Part shown: one piece after another, positions 26,123 to 40,145 of the stretch
How positions within the stretch are numbered: position 1 is the stretch's first letter
Layout: every line of letters starts with the position of its first letter
NCBI RefSeq assembly: GCF_034702125.1
Contig: NC_085875.1
Location: 41,937,270-42,001,269 of the forward strand
Reading direction: 5' to 3'
DNA length: 64,000 nt
Source: Engraulis encrasicolus
Lineage: Eukaryota; Chordata; Actinopteri; Clupeiformes; Engraulidae
Translations under genes and position numbers: made by a program
Notes under the pieces: generated by a model
Databases searched by the model: none
Told to the model about the DNA's origin: nothing
Seen by the model: the letters and a program-made list of their open reading frames with translations, nothing else

Positions 26123-27126
26123 ACACAAAGGATGACAATATGTAGGTTCACAAACCCACCTCCGTATATGAAATGTGCAACTAAGCCTTTTTTTAAACAG
26201 CACCAAAAATCCTGCAAATCTTTATGTTGTGCTGTCCAAATCTGTAAAGCCAAGATGAGTGTTTGCAGGTTTATCTTATCGCATAGGGACACAGGGAACA
26301 CTGGTCAATGCGAGAGCCAGACTGTCAAAGGTGCACCAACACAGGCATAGTATATATTTTTTGTCTGTGAAAATGTCAACTCCTTCCTTGAATTCGCCCC
26401 TTGTTCCATTTCAGGTCATGTAGGTTGTCGAGACTGATATATATTTTTGTCGTCGCTTTTGAAAAGGCCCCATTTGTCCCCTGTGTCAAATCCGAACAAA
26501 AATCATTGATGTTTTCAGAAGATACTTTCATTCGGCTGTAATCGAAATGTAATATCGGAGATGGCTGACAGACCTTTTTCTGTGAGAGGGTGGTGACATA
26601 AATGGGGACGAGGTTTTTTTCTTTTCTTTTTTTTTTTTTTTTTGAAAAAGGGAATTTGTGTGACTCTACTCTGAAATGTGTTATCTATGTTTTATTTGAT
26701 GCAGAAAGACGCATTCTAAAGTCGTCAAATAATCTGCCAAAGGCTCTGACTGCCCTGTATTCTTCCCCATTCAGAGCCTTGACATGCGTCAATCTTTCTC
26801 TCCCTCCCGTCCCTCTCTCCCTCTCCTGTTAACACTCTATCCTTCATTTTTCCTCCCTCCTTCTGTCTGTCATACACATACACACACACATACACACGTA
26901 CATTTACAAGTGTAGACATACACACAGACAAGACGCGCCGTAACACATCTGCGTTGCCAGAGCTCATTGCTGAGAAGTATAATGTTGCAGGAGTTTTCCC
27001 TAATATACAGTGGCACGGAGGTGAACCACTTGCATCAGAATTTCATATCTCCCAGGAGACTGTGCTGTCGAATGGCAAGCCAGTCTCCCTTCCCTCTCTA
27101 TCGAATAGTAGAAATGCAATGCACGC

Positions 27127-27310
<184 letters not shown>

Positions 27311-27374
27311 ACACATGCACACATACTCTCACTCACCTCTTACTTGTACGACTTGTACTCACATCCACCTGGTT

Positions 27375-27720
<346 letters not shown>

Positions 27721-27722
27721 GC

Positions 27723-27770
27723 CATACATACATACTGTACATACATACATACATACATGCATGCACGCAT
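27723..27770. repeat. (CATA)n tetranucleotide tract
   Basis: About ten CATA units with a CTGT interruption, ending in ATGC variants. Confidence 0.85.
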
Positions 27771-29615
27771 CCTTCTCACATCCTCTGCCAGGGCGGTCAT
27801 TGAGAAGAGAAAAGATCTGTAGCGTCAGACCAAAAGGGGTGGCAAACAGAGAGCTGAGGGCTAGGAACAAAGGCCATGCTTGTTGTGTAATGTATGCCGC
27901 GTCTCTTCATCTGAAACCTCCACAAACCCTGATCTCCGGTGCTGGAGTGGCCAGCCATTGTCAGTGTTGTTGTGCTCTTCTCTTTTTTTCCCCTTTTTCT
28001 TTTTTTGTTCGGTGTTTTCTGCCTGTTTCCCTCCCAGTTCCTTTTTTTGCGTAGATCAGATGGAAGGCAGGAGGATGCTGGCGTCATATGCATGTCTTTT
28101 ATACGTACTGTATCGGAAGTCATTGTCATGTTGCATGCATTGCAAATCTAAGAACAGACACCAACATACATAAATACACACACACTACTATAGCTGTGGC
28201 TATTGGCAAAGTGGCTAGATGTGCCTCCCTTGTGTTTTTTTTTTATTCATATTAGCGATTCAGATTCATTTCTTGATTAATTCTCCAATAGTAAGAATTA
28301 ATCTACTCTGGTGCTGGTTGGCTATTGTTTTTTTTTGCGTTTCCCCATTTTTATCTTTTCCTCCATGAATCTGCCAGCCAGTATGATAAAGATGATAGTT
28401 CCAGTTGGTTGTGTTGAGTGGAGCGCTTGCACCATTTTGATAACAGCCATGTTTTTTTCCTTCTAGTCTGAAAACGAGGCATGCAATCAAATGCAAAAAG
28501 GGACTGCTTGCCTAGAAATCAAACTTGTTAAAGCTTGCGAGCGAAGAAAAAAAAAAAAGAAACCAATAATGGCTTTCTGTGTCCTGTCAAATCAGTTTGC
28601 GACAACTAAATGGTTTGAGGCAAGTGCTTATGGTATTTTTTATTCGTTTTTTGTTCTTTTTGTTCTTGTTGTTTGTTTCTTGAAGGTATATTATTATTTC
28701 CCTGATTTATTCCCTGTTTTTGTTCTTGTCCTCACACGCTTCCACTCTCAAGTTCCCCCCCCCTTTTTCTAATGATGGACTTTTTTATTTTTTATATTTT
28801 TACTTTTGCATTTTGCTGGTTAATCCTCTCCACTTGCCACATCACACACACACACACGTACACATATCACAGCCAGTTCCGAACTGACAGTAATAAATCA
28901 ATAAATAAACATTGGACTTTTGTTTTTCTTTTCAGGAGTAACACACGTTTGGTTTTTCAGCCCCCCCTTCCTTCCAGAGAGCCCCCCAACACTCACCTCA
29001 TAGCCTCTTTGCCTTTTTGCCTTCTGCCGCTGCCTTCTCCCCCCTCGCCTCACTAGTCAGTCTTAACACCACAGCCGACTAATACATCAGTTTGTACGCA
29101 GGCCATGGTGAAGTCTTGCCCTATCGTTTGGCTTTGTTTGTTCGTTCATTCATTTTTTTATTTTCGATTTTCTTTTTTCAATTGTTTAGTTTTGACCGCA
29201 GGTGAAGGGGTGTTTTTTTATTTATTATTTTGTTGTTGTTAAGTAAAAGAAACCAAGGTTATACCCAGGTCCCAGTCATGGAACGAGACCTGCCCCTGAG
29301 AAGAATGGCTGCTGGCTACCTGTGGCAGAAACTGATTTCCTCTCTTCCTCCCCTGCCTCCCCCCTCCATCCTCCTCCTCCTCCTCCTCCTCCTCCTTGCC
29401 AAAAAAACCTCATCCCTTCCTCCTTTTTTCCCCTTCCTCCCTTTCTCCCTCCGTCCTTCTCTCCTATTGTTTTAATCACTCCGTCCATCACCAAGACAAC
29501 AGCTCATTCGTTCGCCTGTACCTTTATGCAAATTCACACCTTTCTATTATGCTTTTCAACAATGTTGCCTAACAGAACGAAAAACACTTCATCACACATG
29601 CGTTTATTCACTCTT

Positions 29616-29616
<1 letters not shown>

Positions 29617-29677
<61 letters not shown>
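29617..29677. repeat. (CA)n microsatellite
   Basis: About 61 bases of uninterrupted (AC)n on the sense strand. Confidence 0.95.
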
Positions 29678-29680
<3 letters not shown>

Positions 29681-30019
29681 CAGAGAGTCACCGCTGACAT
29701 TAGCCGCCATTTGACAAAACATCTGCCGGCACTGATGTTTGCCGGGGTCCGTTGCAAATGGAGAAGGGGGGGGGCTGTTGGGGCAGCAGTGCAGTGGGGG
29801 GGACTAGACTAGGAAATGGAGGCAGGAAACATTACAGCTATTTCCTTGTCAGTGCCTGGCGGGCGAGAGTCCATTGCTCAGCTCTGCTCGGGCTCTTTCC
29901 CATTACCGCATGTGTGTCCTTTCATTAGAGGGGCCTTATCAGACTCTATTGGCTGGATGCACTATACTAGGCAGACGGCAGCAGGGAGAAAAAGAAAAAC
30001 TTGGACCCTGCAGATGGAC

Positions 30020-31660
30020 GCCCATGTAATGGAGGGTTGTAGACCTCCAGTCCCCCAGAGTAGCTTCATATAACCACCCGCCGACAAACTCGCCCTCGGA
30101 AAAACAGCCTCCCGTATTTTTTAGACCAAAAAGAGAACAAAGAGAAAGGAAAAACAATACCAGCCTCCATTTATAAACAATATAATAGAGGGTTGTGTTA
30201 GACTTAATGTAGCTCCCAGAAAAACACCCTACCTAGACATAAAAGGAAATGCACCCGACCCCTACCCACTCGCAGCTAAATTCAACGGGAAAACAAAAGG
30301 AGCTAGCATTCATACGCATTATATAGCCACACGTCATGCCGGCAGTGTAATCCACCTCCTGCCAGAAATAAGCACCCTCTCATTTGTTCAACTCACGCCC
30401 TCATAATTTAAAAGAAAACGGTAATAGCTACGTTCATAAGTCTATGTAGCCCCTTCACATCCGTAATTTAACGAATGGTTGTAAACTCAATGAATGTAAA
30501 CATCTCCATATTTATGTACCTTCTATATTGCCCCCATCAAAAAAGGGAACCAATTATAAGCCACCATTCTTAAGCATGATGTTACAGCAGCCTACATCAA
30601 AACAGTGATCTAACGAATACTTGTGTCCACTCCAATTCCCCACCCCTCATCATCAACACCACCCAAAGTAAAGAAGAAAACAACAAAAACTAGTAACAAA
30701 CTGTACAGTTATAACATTAGCAATGTAATGAAGGGTTGTAGTCGGTTCAGTACTAAGTTTCATTCTACCAGGCAATAAACTCCAACACATTTATGCACCC
30801 AATACCCCCCCACACACACACACACCTATCCCTCCAACTCACCCCTACTCCACCTCCATACTGTAATTAACAGGGAAAACAAACAAGTTGCCATTCATAT
30901 GAACATCCTGGGCAATAAACACCTCCATATTTCTGAACACACCCTCACAATACCACCACCAGAATTAACGAGGAAAATGATAGCAGCCGACATTCATATG
31001 TGCACACTTCCACAGCACACTAACAATGTAATAATGAAGTGTTGTAGCTTCCTAAAAAAAAACCACTATCCTACTCAAAAGTATTCCTACAATGTACCAC
31101 CCACATAAACCACCACCACATTCACTGGCAGCATTCATAAGCACACCTACTGCACACCACATCGGCTGTGTAATGAGGGGTTGTATACCCTGAGGCTCCA
31201 AAAAGGCACCAGCATCTCCCACAGAAATAAACATACCCCCCCAACCAAAAGCAAGACCAAAAATGATACAAGCTCGCAAAATATCCCCACCATCCTAACC
31301 AAAACCAAGGCGAAAAATGATGCAAACTTGGAAAAGAAGCCCCACCAGAAACCGACAAAATTGATACAAACATGAAAAAAACCTCCAAAAACCAAGACAA
31401 AATGATACAACCTTATTAAAAAGAAAAACAACCACCAAACAAAAAACCCCTCCCTGTACACAGAAATGAACACCGCTGCAATAAACACCCCAACCCTCCC
31501 CCAGGAATTAACACACCTACAACCAAAAACCAAGACGAAAAACAGTACCAGCTTGTAAAAAAAACCAACCACCACCCCTAGCCAGACATGAACACCCCAG
31601 CCAAACACACCTCCACACCCCACCCAACCACGCACCCCCCAAAATGAATAGGTAAACAAT
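30020..31660. repeat. Degenerate about 150-bp tandem array, A/C-rich strand
   Basis: The landmark GTAATGRAGGGTTGTAG recurs at about 30025, 30180, 30470, 30722, 31024 and 31167, at spacings near one or two times 145-150 bases. Shared satellites of the landmark are GCATTCATAAGCAC- and CAATAAACACC-like segments. The + strand is strikingly poor in G and T between landmarks, notably 31200-31640. No coding signal; the minus-strand open frame is low complexity. Confidence 0.65.
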
Positions 31661-32213
31661 AGCAGTCATCCACCTACAGTAACATCAGCAAGCTGCTAGG
31701 AAGCAGACAAAATCTGGCTAGCTGGCTAGGGCTCTGTCTAACCTCCCCACCCGCCTCCACCCTCTCAGCTAGACGGAGACATATACTGTAGCACACAGCT
31801 CTATGCTGGCTCCAGTCTGCTTCCAGCTCTAGAGCTCTCTGGCTCAGGCTCCGGCTCTCAACCGTATGAATTTTAATGTGCGCTATGCATGATAATGTTC
31901 GACTGCAAGAAAATGTTTCTCTCCTGCTTCCTCCCCTGGAGCTCTGAACCCGGGAGATGCACGTGTGGTGCTGTGTATCCCTCCCTCACTCACTCACTCA
32001 CTCTCTCGGCTCCCTCCCTCCCTCCATCCCTTCATCCCTCCATCCCGCTTCCTGGCTCCCTCACTCCTGCTCCCTCTCCTCCTCCTCCTCCACAGAGCCC
32101 GAGACAGAGAGACTGAGCGAGCATCCATACATTAGTGTAATGTAGTGTATAGTGTAGTGTGTTGTACATAGCGCATTAAGCAGTGTTGCTTCAACACGTT
32201 GAGGGGTAACGGC

Positions 32214-32511
32214 TAGGGCTGTGCAATGTATCAGATTTATATTGTGATATCAATATTGCTGTCAAACAATATAAAATTTCATAATATCGAGTTTAAGCAA
32301 TATTTTTGTCATTTGTCTATTACACTGCCAAAGGTAGGTTACGCTAAGCGTAATACATTCCCCTCCACTTGACCCATTGGGAGCACAGAGCAGACTTGCT
32401 ACCCAACACACAATTATTTGTCTTTAAAAGATATATCGTCTAAAAAATCGTGATATCAATATTGACTGAAATAATTGCGATATTAACTTTTCTCATAATC
32501 GAGCAGCCCTA
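32214..32511. mobile_element. Diverged hAT-type MITE
   Basis: The left end TAGGGCTGTGCAAT is mirrored by the right end, which reversed reads TAGGGCTGCTCGATTATG. Such AGGGCTG-CACGATT termini are common in fish hAT elements. The interior has ATCAATATTG-type palindromic segments. Flanks GTAACGGCT and GTAAGGCT could be a damaged target duplication. Confidence 0.6.
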
Positions 32512-32779
32512 AGTAAGGCTGACTATAGGTCTTAAATGTGGCCCTGAAGTGTCGAATTAACTAAAAAAATTGCAAAAATGCAAAATGTACCGTGTAGTTT
32601 TGGGGGTTTGACTAGCAGAGGAAAAAAGCTTTGGGAGAGATGTAAGGTGCCATGTTGAGTGATAGCATTAAAACAGCCATCAGCAGATTGGGCCCCAAAA
32701 ACCACATGCTGGGTCTTAATGATCACACTGAGATTTTTTAGCTGCCTCCACTCCACCCACCCTCGCCACCGCTCCACTC

Positions 32780-33098
32780 ATGCGCACATATACAGAGAAA
32801 CACACAAACACACACACACACACATGCGCGCACACACATGCACGCACACATGCGCGCTCACACACACACACACATACGCACACACATACATACACATACA
32901 CGTACGCGCACACACACACATACATACACACACACCCCTGCAGGCACACAGCCATGCAAGCGTGAACTCTGACACAGAAATGCGCACACACAGCATACAC
33001 ACACCCACTCACACATATGTTTGGACACATTACATATGCACTAGAGTACAGTACATGCACATGCAGAAACAACACGCACACAAACACTTTAGCGAATG

Positions 33099-33137
<39 letters not shown>

Positions 33138-33170
33138 ACACACAGACACACACACACACGCACACACACC
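32780..33170. repeat. CA-rich degenerate tract
   Basis: CACACA blocks with CGCA, ATAC and GCAC variants over almost 400 bases; clean (CA)n only near 33108-33160. Confidence 0.85.
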
Positions 33171-33270
33171 ACATAGTCTACTCCTCACATCACACCAGCT
33201 GTGTTAATGCCTAAAATATCTAAATGTGTGAAAAACATGCACCTCCTGAAAAAACTCCCCTGTGGTCTAA

Positions 33271-34053
<783 letters not shown>

Positions 34054-34263
34054 TAAATCTCCTTTGTGAATAAGTGGTGTGTGCGTGTTCATGTGCACAT
34101 CACCCTATGTGTGAATATTTTTGTTTTCGAAAGCCCCTACTGGGTTAAGGGGCATTTCAAGGTCGTGGGCAGGGGGCTCATCTTTGTATCATACTACACA
34201 GTGTACTGTATTTTTGGCAGCCAATCTTTAGATGTTGGCTGAGAGGTTGATGATGGAGAAAGA

Positions 34264-34284
34264 GGGGGGGGGGGGGGGGGGGGG
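34264..34284. repeat. G21 homopolymer
   Basis: A run of 21 G on the sense strand after AGAAAGAG. Confidence 0.95.
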
Positions 34285-34399
34285 CAAGGGTGTGGGCACG
34301 GTAGTTTTTTCTGCCTAATTGCCCGCTACGCCTATATAGGGTACAGTATACAGTTTGTGTATGCATTTGTCCTTCATAGGATGCGTCCTTCTTTTGGAA

Positions 34400-34990
34400 G
34401 CTAGTCTTGATGTGTGCGCGTTTGGTGGTGTGTAAGAGGGATATGGGTGGGACATCTTTGTAGTGGTGCCCACTGTATTGTGTGTGTGTGTGCTTGTGCG
34501 CGCGTGTGTGTGTGTGCGTGTGCGTGTGTGTGTGTGTGCGCGTGCGCGCGCGCGTGTGCGTACTGTACGCGTGTCTGTTTCATGTTGAGGGATAAATTGG
34601 TGGGTACTTAATTCAAGTTTTGTGGAGCCCAGCCCAGTCTTGATGCACTGGGTGTGTGTTTGTATGTGTGTGTGTACGCATGTGTGCGTGTGTCTGTTTC
34701 TGCATGTTTGTCTGTGTCTGTTCTTCATGTGAGTGTTTTGAAGCCCAGTCTTGATGTGTGTGTGCGTGTATGCGTCCGGCCGTGTGTGAAGAACATGTGT
34801 TGTGCATGCCAGTGTTGTGGAGTCTTGATGTGTGTGTGCGTGGGCATGTATGTGTGAGTGCGCGTGTATGTGTGCGTGCGCGTGTATGTGTGCGTGGGTG
34901 TGTATCTGTGCGTGCACGTGTATGCGTGCGGCCGTGTGTGAAGAACATGTGTTGTGCATGCCAGTGTTGTGGAGCCCAGTGTTGACGTGT
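34400..34990. repeat. GT-rich minisatellite, 152-bp unit
   Basis: A block beginning TATGCGTCCGGCCGTGTGTG and ending GTTGTGGAG starts at 34769 and 34921. The segment GAGCCCAG-CTTGATGTG also recurs near 34400, 34625 and 34742. Between them is (GT)n mixed with alternating GCGC-rich purine-pyrimidine DNA (34476-34565). Confidence 0.8.
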
Positions 34991-35099
34991 GGTGTGTTGG
35001 CACATAGGGCTAAGGCTGGGTTGTTCTCTAAATGGGGGCTTTAGGCCTGTCACTATGGAGGCTTATCCCACTGCCAAAGAATCCCAGCAGAGTTCGACG

Positions 35100-35530
35100 C
35101 CTCTCTTTCTCTCCCTCCCTCCATTCTCTCTCTGTCCTCACCTTATCCTTTATCTCTTTCCTTCTCTTTCCCCTCGCTCTGTCATCACCTGTTCATTCTC
35201 TTTTTTATCGCTCACTAACTGTCTGGATGGATCTCCCCTTCTCTCTCTCTCTCTCTAGCAAACATTCTCCATCTCTCTCGCTCGCTCTCTCTCTCTCTCC
35301 CTCCCCCCGCTCTCTCTCTCTCCCTCTGCCCACCTCTCTCTCAACCTCTTTCTCTCAGAGTCCTTGTTATCAATTTAATTCTCCCCTGCTCCATCCATCT
35401 TCCTACTGTAGCCCATTTACACACACACACACACACATGCACACGCACACACACACACCACAGTACACATAATCTCTCCCTCTCATCCTCTCTTTGTGCA
35501 TCTCTTTTTCTCTCTCTCTCCTTGCATCAG
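35100..35530. repeat. CT-rich tract
   Basis: Degenerate pyrimidine-rich sequence with clean (CT)n at about 35242-35262 and 35280-35330, and a short CA run at 35420-35460. Confidence 0.8.
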
Positions 35531-35639
35531 TGGTACATCATCACCAAAGCGTGCCATATTAATAGACACAGCACACATGATACTCCATTGTAAACACCAG
35601 AGGATGATTAATGCACTTATTAAGGAGCCGTAGCTCTGG

Positions 35640-36660
35640 CCATAAGCTCCCGACAACAGGCCGGACCTGAGGCAGATTAGCCCCCTCAGCCATAGCAGCG
35701 CTCACCGCAGTACACCCCACAGTGTTTATTTAGCTCTTAGGGTGTGAAATTGAACACTTACAGAGTTGGGGGAACTCTATTCAAGTGTGGAATTACATTT
35801 ATTGTACGCCGTGAGGCACCTCATAGCTGATGGAGATTAACCCTCAGCCATTGCATAGCACACACAGTACATTTCACAGTGTTCATCTAACACGCAGAGA
35901 GCACTTGTAGTGTTGATTCTACTCCCGAGTGTTGAATTAAATGTACTGTGTAGGTATGCCATAAGACCCGATGATAGAGCGCCCAGTAAATGTAAATGCA
36001 GATTAAAGATGCACTGTGTAGGATGGTGGCCAGAGTAGGTATTATAACTACTGTATGCTGTGCATTGAAACTGTTCGGCTTTGATGAACTTTGATCTTTT
36101 CATGGACATTTACCAAGTAATAAACTAATATTTACTAGTATGGCCAAAGTACAGTAAGTTTTGAAGCTAAAAATGTTTATTTCTGGAGATTCAAAATGGT
36201 GCACATGGAGAAGATCAACCTCCTCATGTATGAAAAGTACATTTGAGCGAGTGGAATTTAACACCTACTTACAGTTGTGGCTCCTATTCCACTAGTGTTG
36301 AATTTGTTGTGTTATCCCACCTCTGACACCATGTTGTGTTATCGATGCAGCTTATAAAAGCTTGTGTAAGTCCAACTATGTTCAATAATGGTCAGCTGCT
36401 AAGTACCCTAGTCAACCTAACAAATGCCACTGTCAAATAATAATACTGACGTCATTCATTCCAACACCACAGAATTAAATTTACCGTGCACCACAAGGCC
36501 TGTGACAGCTGATGCAGATTAGCCCTTCAGCCATCACACCTAGTAAATTATCTAGTGTTAATTCCACACCTAGAGAGCCAAATTTAACACTTACATACTT
36601 GGTACTACTCTGTAGGTGCTGAATAAAATTGCACTGTGTAGCACAAGGCCCCTCGCATCA
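35640..36660. repeat. Degenerate tandem array with GTGTTGAATTAAAT motif
   Basis: Segments AGTGTTGAATTAAATNTACT, GAGAGC-AATTTAACACTTACA and GATTAGCCCTCAGCCAT recur in the same order around 35670-35850, 35850-36000, 36245-36320, 36460-36540 and 36570-36660. Units are about 110-180 bases and highly diverged. A transposon fragment (36003-36243) sits in the middle. Confidence 0.65.
36003..36243. mobile_element. Truncated TTAA-type MITE
   Basis: It begins TTAAAGATGCACTGTGTAGG and continues through a segment ending TCATGTATGAAAAGTACATT. I recognise this from memory as the left part of a TTAA-bounded repeat common in teleosts. The expected right end (CACAGTGCATCTTTAA type) is missing, and array sequence resumes at about 36244. 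Confidence 0.55.
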
Positions 36661-36829
36661 GTACCATCACTCAACACCCCTGGCTGATCATTTGTTTGGC
36701 TCAGTGATCCAGAAAGATTTAAATTTTAAAATAAAACAGGCTCATCATAACAGCTGAAGGGGATGAACATGGCACACAGCACACAGGCTCCCACCTCCAC
36801 CATCAGAACCCTACGCACGCACGCACTCA

Positions 36830-37130
36830 CTAAGGCACACATGCACATTCATGTACACGTATGCATGCACACAGACATACACAGACACAAACACAAATGC
36901 AAACACACTCCACTTGCATGCACAAGGACAAATAAACACACATGGACAAACATATGCCCACACACTGACATACAGGACGTACATGCACACATAAGTACAC
37001 ACACACACATACACATGTACACAAACACACACACACACACACACACACGTACACGTACACGTACACACATACACACACACACACACAAAAACACAGGCGT
37101 ACATTCACACACACACGCCAACACACAGTA
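36830..37130. repeat. CA-rich degenerate tract
   Basis: CACACA blocks with CATG, ACAAAC and GTACAC variants; clean only at about 37023-37048. Confidence 0.85.
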
Positions 37131-37559
37131 GCAGCATAGTTATCCTCCACGAGCCCTCTACTGCTACTCTGTACTCCCGCCCCCATCACCCCATCTCTGA
37201 GCCGGCAAAGAACTGAGCCGCGAGCTGGCCTATACATTTTTCAGTGGTGCCAGCCAGCCAGCTCCCCTTTCCTTTCCTTTCCTTCCCTTTTAAAGTGTGG
37301 CTGTGGCTGTGGCTGTGACGGGGCATAGGGGGGGACGCCTGTCGTGTCATTTTCACGGTGCCGTTGCCATTGTTTATGTATGGCCCTGTCCCCCCTCATG
37401 TCACACGCCAGCGGAGCCGGCTAAGCCAGGGGGGCCGCACCTTTTTAATGAAGCCCTAATGACCCACTGCCACAGAGAAAGGGACCACTGACACCGGCAT
37501 GGAAATGTCACCAGTGGGGGGGTAGAGGTGGAGGTAGAGGGAGGGAAGGGGACTGGGGT

Positions 37560-37561
<2 letters not shown>

Positions 37562-37614
<53 letters not shown>

Positions 37615-37640
37615 CGTGAGCGTGCGTGTGCGTGTGCGTG

Positions 37641-37680
<40 letters not shown>

Positions 37681-37682
37681 TG
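37562..37682. repeat. (GT)n then (GTGC)n
   Basis: About 48 bases of (GT)n pass into GTGCGTGC repeats, ending in nine clean GTGC units. Confidence 0.95.
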
Positions 37683-37984
37683 TCACTAGACAGCGAGAGT
37701 TTAACGGTTTTGCCTCCTTTGTGCAGAGGAGCCACACATCTTTTGACAAGAGAGAGAGAAGGAGAAGGGGACGGGGTAGGGGAGAGAGAGAGAGCAACCG
37801 AGAGGGAAAGGGAGAGAAAGAAAAATAGAGAGAGAGAGAGTGAGTGAGCGAGCAGTGGGGAGAGGATCAGACTGAAAAGCGTGAATGGAAGTTGACGTGC
37901 CTTTTTGTGAAATCCGTTTCACCACTTCAGACAGACTTCTCTCAGCCCCGATTCTGAACTGGGCTGGGCATGGGGTGGGAGGGA

Positions 37985-38800
37985 TTATTTTGTCTTCCAG
38001 TCTTCCTGTCATATCCCAAAGAAAGACCACTCATGCAACATTCTGATCAGTGAGCCTGGTCTTGGTAGAGTTGGGGGGTTGGGAGGCGGGGGGTGGGCAT
38101 CCAGTATTCCTGTCAGATTCCAAGTATTCCAGAGCACTCCAGCATCAGTGAGGCTGGGTTGGGCTTAGTTGGGAATATAGAAGGGGTTTCCTCTATGAGT
38201 ATTCCTGTCACACACCAAGAAGAAAGACTCCTTAGGCCCAGTCAGCATGGAGCTGGGCTCTGGCTGGGCTCTGGTTGGGCTGGGCTGGATTTGGGGAGTG
38301 ATGTGGTGTGGTGGGGCCGAGCTGTTTTTTGATTTCCAGTGTTTCAGTATTCCTATCAGATCCAGAAACCAGATCAGTGGGATTGGGTTAAGCTTGGTTT
38401 GGTTGTGTGTGTGTGTGTGTGTGTCTGTGTCTGTGTCTGTGTCTGTGTCTGTGTGTGTGTCTGTGTCTGTGTCTGTGTCTGTGTCTGTGTATCTGTGTCT
38501 GTGTCTGTGTGTGTATCAGCTCTCAAAGAGATTCCTGAGCCCCGATCAGCATGAGGCTTGTCTGGGTTATGGTTTTGTTAGGTTGGGTTAGGGATATGGT
38601 GTCCTAGGCTGAGCTGGGCTGGATTGGGGTGTGGTGTGTTGTGGTGGGGGGTTTTGTCTTCCAGTATTCCTTTCAGACTCCTGAGCCTCGATCATGGCTG
38701 GGCTGGTTCTGGGCTGGGCTAGGCTGGTTTGAGTTGAGTAGGGGGTTTGGTGTGATGTGGTGTGTTGCAAGGTTTTTGTCTTCCAGCATTCCTGTCAGAG
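37985..38800. repeat. Minisatellite with TTTTGTCTTCCAG and GGCTGGGCT motifs
   Basis: Units carrying TTNTGTCTTCCAGTNTTCCT, GTCAGANTCC, CCNGATCAGCATGAGGCT and repeats of GGGCTGG begin at about 37987, 38098, 38198, 38330, 38655 and 38775. Spacing is 100-150 bases where not expanded by a GTGTCT microsatellite at 38404-38516. Each well-kept copy has a splice-acceptor-like TTCCAG. Confidence 0.75.
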
Positions 38801-39653
38801 CCCACCTCTGGGATCTGCTGCCATTTAATAATCCATGAACGCTTCACTTGCTATGAAATGACATTTATTCCTTTAGGGATTCTCTGCTTGCAGTGTGACC
38901 AGGTCAATATATGCGAGTGCCGAGATAAAAATATAAAAATAAAAAAGAGTGGAGAAAAAGAGCTGAGAGGTGTCAGAGCAGACTAGCATCGTCCTCTCCA
39001 CTCCATGACTAATTAGCATAGATATTTAACATCTCCGGAAAAAATCTCAACCAAAAAAACCCCTGCACCCTCACAGCATAACTGATGCCTTGGCCAGATT
39101 TCAGGGACTGTTTTCTTTCAGATTTTTTTTTCAAATGCCGTTCAAGTACGGAGAGACAGACAAACAAATCTCTGCTCCTGATCTGGAATGGAGCATGGTA
39201 GCTCTGCCTTTTAAATGCCTTATTAAAGTTAATAAGAATCGGAGGCTATTGGCTATTTACCAAGAAACTGACGCCTTACCATTCTGGTACTACACATACT
39301 CTGTTCCACTATAATCCCCCCTACCACACACACACACATACACACGCACAAACACACGCACACATACACACACCTTGCATTCCTATCCCTGTGGGCACCC
39401 TCCTTGACTCCTATTGTAATATAACAAAGAAAAATGCTAAACTGCACCCGGACCAAAGCAATCCCTAACACTAACTTCTCTGTGAGGAATTGGTGTGTAT
39501 TTTTCTTTTTCTTTTTCATTAACAACAAAATAACAAAGACAAACACAATTATGACCTAATTATGACCTCGATCTGTAACCCACAAAGCACAGTGTTCTGA
39601 TTTTTCTATGTTAGTAGAGCCTTTAGTGCCCCATATGTGCCCAAATTATTGAT

Positions 39654-39790
<137 letters not shown>

Positions 39791-40019
39791 ACTTACGGCA
39801 TTACTGTATGAGCTCCTCAGTTCGAATAGCTCATTTAGCAGCAGTTTGGAGAGACTGAGTGAAACATATATGTGCTGCCTTGTGCTGAAATTACCAGTGT
39901 CATTAAGAGTGGAAAATGAAACGGCTGCAGAGAAGATGGTTTAATGATCTTGATAATCTCCTCTGCCGCCTAATTGCACACACACACTGTAGTCTGCAGC
40001 CTGATTGTGCTTCTGGGTG

Positions 40020-40145
40020 CTTGTGTGTGTGTCTGTGTTTGTGTGCGTGTGAATGTGTGCCTGTGTGCGTGCGCGCCTGTGTGCGTGCGTGCCTGTGTGT
40101 GTCTGTGCATGTGTGTGTGTCTCTGTCTCTGTGTTGTATGTTGTG
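40020..40145. repeat. Degenerate GT-rich tract
   Basis: Interrupted GTGTGTCTGTG and GTGCGTGCG repeats on the sense strand, about 125 bases. Confidence 0.75.
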
